Positions 63,501 to 64,000 of a stretch of 64,000 bases of DNA are shown here, piece by piece. The DNA comes from Cristatella mucedo (taxonomy: Eukaryota > Bryozoa > Phylactolaemata > Cristatellidae). The position numbers and the translations under genes are program-made. The DNA lies in contig WPIO01000021.1 of NCBI GenBank assembly GCA_009760855.2, positions 5,583,001 to 5,647,000 on the forward strand. The letters run 5' to 3'. Each line of letters opens with the position of its first letter. The first letter of the stretch is position 1. The notes under the pieces were generated by a model. It had not been told where the DNA came from. It saw only the letters and a program-made list of their open reading frames with translations, and did no database searches.

Positions 63501-64000
63501 CTATCTTTTGTCGAACTCGAGACTTGTGTTTGTTATAGCCTTAGTGCAGATCAACAGCAGAATTAGTACTGTTTGGTAAGAGTGCTATTTTTTTAATGCA
63601 GTGCATGCAGACATGAGAGGACACTTTTTTAGTAGAGCTGTCTTTCTGCTTCTTTAAAAGGTAAATCGCTCCTAGCCCTTTATGCTCTAAGATGGCTAAA
63701 ACTGTGGTTCACTCATGCTAGCATCTTGTGTTAAGATCTTTTGTGGTGCATTTCTAATTGAATATTGTTCAGCTGCTAATGATTAAGCATGACAGAGTCT
63801 TTAGCTGAGCCAATACTGCTTTTCTTAGCCGTTTGACTACCCATAGTCCTATGCAATTGTAGGACATGCTGATTCAATGGAGCAGCCTGTCTATTCAGTT
63901 GCATGGGGTGTTTTTTTATTAGTGGCATACAGTCAGCTTGCCGAGTGACCATGCAGTTTTCGGCCTTTGCACGTGCATATAACCGTGCATGTAATCGTGC
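49456..64000 (+). CDS. TELO2: TELO2 (Tel2/CLK-2), N-terminal five exons; continues past the right edge
   Basis: Subunit of the TTT complex (TELO2-TTI1-TTI2), which with R2TP/HSP90 matures PIKK kinases such as mTOR, ATM, ATR and DNA-PK. Exons: 49456-50182, 51879-52026, 58225-58327, 62521-62589, 62746-62887. All junctions close in frame, giving about 396 codons. Similarity to human TELO2 is ordered: [97 protein letters not shown], then [20 protein letters not shown] with a following [15 protein letters not shown]. The protein is expected to be an alpha-helical HEAT-like solenoid. The donor of exon 4 appears to be GC. The rest of the gene is outside. The start was chosen as the only ATG opening the aligned frame. 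Confidence 0.93.
50183..51878. other. TELO2 intron 1
   Basis: Donor GTAAGC, acceptor TTTGCAG. The exon 1 frame stays open past the donor to 50403, but residues there (hydrophobic Leu/Cys-rich) have no counterpart in TELO2. A group B SINE lies at 51495-51655. Confidence 0.7.
51495..51655 (-). mobile_element. tRNA-derived SINE, group B
   Basis: Minus-strand copy with CCTGGGTCTTAACCCAGGAG (head), GTCATGGGTTCGAGCCTAG (box B), GCGATCCTTTATTCCCCC and CTTTCCTGTCCCTATTCAAA near the tail. Confidence 0.85.
52597..52750 (-). mobile_element. tRNA-derived SINE, group B, diverged
   Basis: Minus-strand copy with an altered box B (AGATTCGGGTCCAG) and conserved GGCAATCCTTTATTGCCCAC. The tail contains AATATAAACAAGGCTGTTAA. 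Confidence 0.75.
52930..53715 (+). mobile_element. L2/CR1-type LINE, RT part, interrupted by a group C SINE
   Basis: A decayed plus-strand copy. Recognisable pieces are [52 protein letters not shown], then past the [24 protein letters not shown]. It ends near the [17 protein letters not shown] part of block 4. The 5' end shows the region before RT not seen in other copies. The SINE occupies 53246-53395. Confidence 0.82.
53246..53395 (-). mobile_element. tRNA-derived SINE, group C, nested in a LINE
   Basis: On the minus strand: head TGGTTTGGTCTAGCGGTTAA, box B GTGGGCTCGAGCC, and a tail with CATATGTGAAGCACCTGAAT then AGAGATAAGTTCTCTTCGGG and CACTATATAAATG. The tail block resembles the first-family LINE terminus (AGCGCCTAGAAAGAGATTAA, GTTCTCTGAGGGCGC). 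Confidence 0.88.
53800..53866. repeat. (TA)n microsatellite
   Basis: About 60 bases of mostly TA dinucleotide following the LINE fragment. Confidence 0.95.
53867..54480. other. Intronic stretch, no recognised feature
   Basis: A LINE-tail-like 'AGTGCTAAGAGATTTATTT' piece opens the stretch. Otherwise nothing is recognised. Confidence 0.35.
54490..54720 (-). mobile_element. tRNA-derived SINE, group B, with triplicated 3' segment
   Basis: On the minus strand: head GGGTCCTAGCCCAGGAGTAA, a decayed box B (GTTAGTTCAAGACC), GGCAATCTTTATTGCCACTC, then three tandem copies of a 42-bp tail segment. The triplication is confined to the element. Confidence 0.88.
54497..54622. repeat. Three tandem 42-bp units
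   Basis: Units start at 54497, 54539 and 54581 with TCATTTATATAGCAGCAG and end AGCTATCACCTT. They differ at only a few positions, so the expansion is recent relative to the SINE itself. Confidence 0.97.
55005..55135 (-). mobile_element. Very short L2/CR1-type LINE 3' end
   Basis: AATAATAATAATA, then GATAAAGCGCCCTCAGAGAA, CTTTCTAGGCGCTTTACATT and GTAAGTAAAATCATGCTTG, then a run of A. It is a 130-bp dead-on-arrival insertion almost identical to the 3' end at 5.3 kb. Confidence 0.93.
55240..56143 (-). mobile_element. L2/CR1-type LINE 3' copy, young
   Basis: A minus-strand copy from the segment after the RT core ([20 protein letters not shown] region) to the AATAATAATAATG tail at 55240. The C-terminal tail is largely open: [80 protein letters not shown], with one frame change near the LTFRS part. 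It is very close to the 5.3-7.6 kb copies. Its 5' side is bounded by the Tc1 fold-back at about 56150. Confidence 0.93.
56155..57115. mobile_element. Tc1-like fold-back element with two opposed transposase fragments
   Basis: The left third on the minus strand and the right third on the plus strand carry the same Tc1 transposase tail. Minus: [17 protein letters not shown] then [15 protein letters not shown]. Plus: [15 protein letters not shown] followed by a decayed [19 protein letters not shown] tail. QQD and the downstream PYLNPIE are the Tc1 DDE landmarks. Outer sequences also match in inverse (GATGTAGCTACACGTTTG versus the complement of 57.08-57.1 kb, and the TAGGGTAATAAG-type block). Arms are about 400 bp with a spacer of about 120 bp. 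Stops in both fragments make it non-coding. Confidence 0.85.
57170..58080 (+). mobile_element. L2/CR1-type LINE interrupted by a group A SINE
   Basis: A plus-strand decayed copy: [14 protein letters not shown]-like RT remnant, a [16 protein letters not shown] piece, then the SINE at 57485-57650, resuming at CCAGCATATGTCCAATGACC. It ends with the 3' untranslated part and TTTTAAAGCACCTGAATGGAG, then ATTATTATTATT near 58080, only about 145 bases before TELO2 exon 3. Confidence 0.82.
57485..57650 (+). mobile_element. tRNA-derived SINE, group A, nested in a LINE
   Basis: Starts inside box A at TAGGTAAGGCGGCTGC, with box B GTGGGTTCGATTCCTG, GCGATTCTTTATCGCCACTG and CTGTCGCTATACAAAAAGAG, and a TTTATTTATTTA tail. 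The 5' 20 bases of the group consensus are missing. Confidence 0.92.
58328..62520. other. TELO2 intron 3
   Basis: A 4.2-kb AT-rich intron (GTAAGT donor, ATGCAG acceptor). It contains a (TA)n tract at 60465-60618. I recognise no transposon protein and no additional exon; it is the most repeat-poor long stretch of the window. Confidence 0.6.
60465..60618. repeat. (TA)n microsatellite with interruptions
   Basis: About 150 bases of TA dinucleotide interrupted by TATG and GCATA. Both strands show Tyr-Ile artefact frames. Confidence 0.97.
62590..62595 (+). other. Probable GC-type 5' splice site of TELO2 exon 4
   Basis: Exon 4 ends ATCAAG and the intron starts GCAAGT. Reading on would meet a stop (TGA at 62596) within three codons. 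The phase-0 join to exon 5 ([13 protein letters not shown]) restores the TELO2 alignment. No GT donor nearby keeps the frame. Confidence 0.78.
62888..64000. other. TELO2 intron 5 (incomplete)
   Basis: Starts with GTAAGT. I could not find the next TELO2 exon (expected to encode an E-L-L-x-x-M-x-G-V-x-x-R-L type helix) before the window ends. Confidence 0.6.

Overview
The window is an intron-rich animal genome segment. Four conserved single-copy nuclear genes sit in a dense background of retrotransposons, SINEs, DNA-transposon relics and microsatellites. A ciliary dynein light chain, vertebrate-like exon phases and tRNA-type SINEs point to a metazoan, most likely an invertebrate. The sequence alone does not let me name the phylum. 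There is no operon, CRISPR array or prokaryotic feature.

Layout. (1) About 2.8-20.1 kb, plus strand: ten C-terminal exons of AATF (Che-1/Traube/Bfr2), a nucleolar factor for 40S ribosome biogenesis; its N-terminal exons lie left of the window. Its introns hold L2/CR1-type LINEs, including one LINE nested in another in opposite orientation, a Tc1-like relic, a pogo/Tigger-like relic and a large mirror-arranged microsatellite. (2) 22.7-35.5 kb, minus strand: a complete nine-exon S-adenosylmethionine synthetase gene (MAT2A type, 402 codons), convergent with AATF. (3) 35.5-48.0 kb: a gene-poor interval with hAT remnants, LINE and SINE fragments, a MITE and GC-rich unassigned DNA. (4) 48.0-48.8 kb, minus strand: a complete three-exon DNAL4 (107 codons). 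(5) 49.46 kb to beyond the right edge, plus strand: the first five exons of TELO2, subunit of the TTT co-chaperone complex. DNAL4 and TELO2 are head to head across 628 bp.

The four genes are housekeeping genes with no shared pathway; their proximity looks like ordinary synteny. I joined exons by protein similarity recalled from the families, by splice signals, and by phase, and all junctions close in frame. Two introns appear to be of the rare GC-AG type.

Mobile DNA. Two LINE families share the L2/CR1-like plan (RT with [12 protein letters not shown]-type motif and a conserved C-terminal tail). Three tRNA-headed SINE groups are present, and two of them seem to carry 3' tails resembling the two LINE families, suggesting SINE-LINE partnerships. 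Several inverted repeats are explained by opposite-strand insertions. I found no clearly undescribed functional system; the most notable items are the SINE-LINE tail matches, the Tc1 fold-back element, the two-copy MITE and the GC-AG introns.
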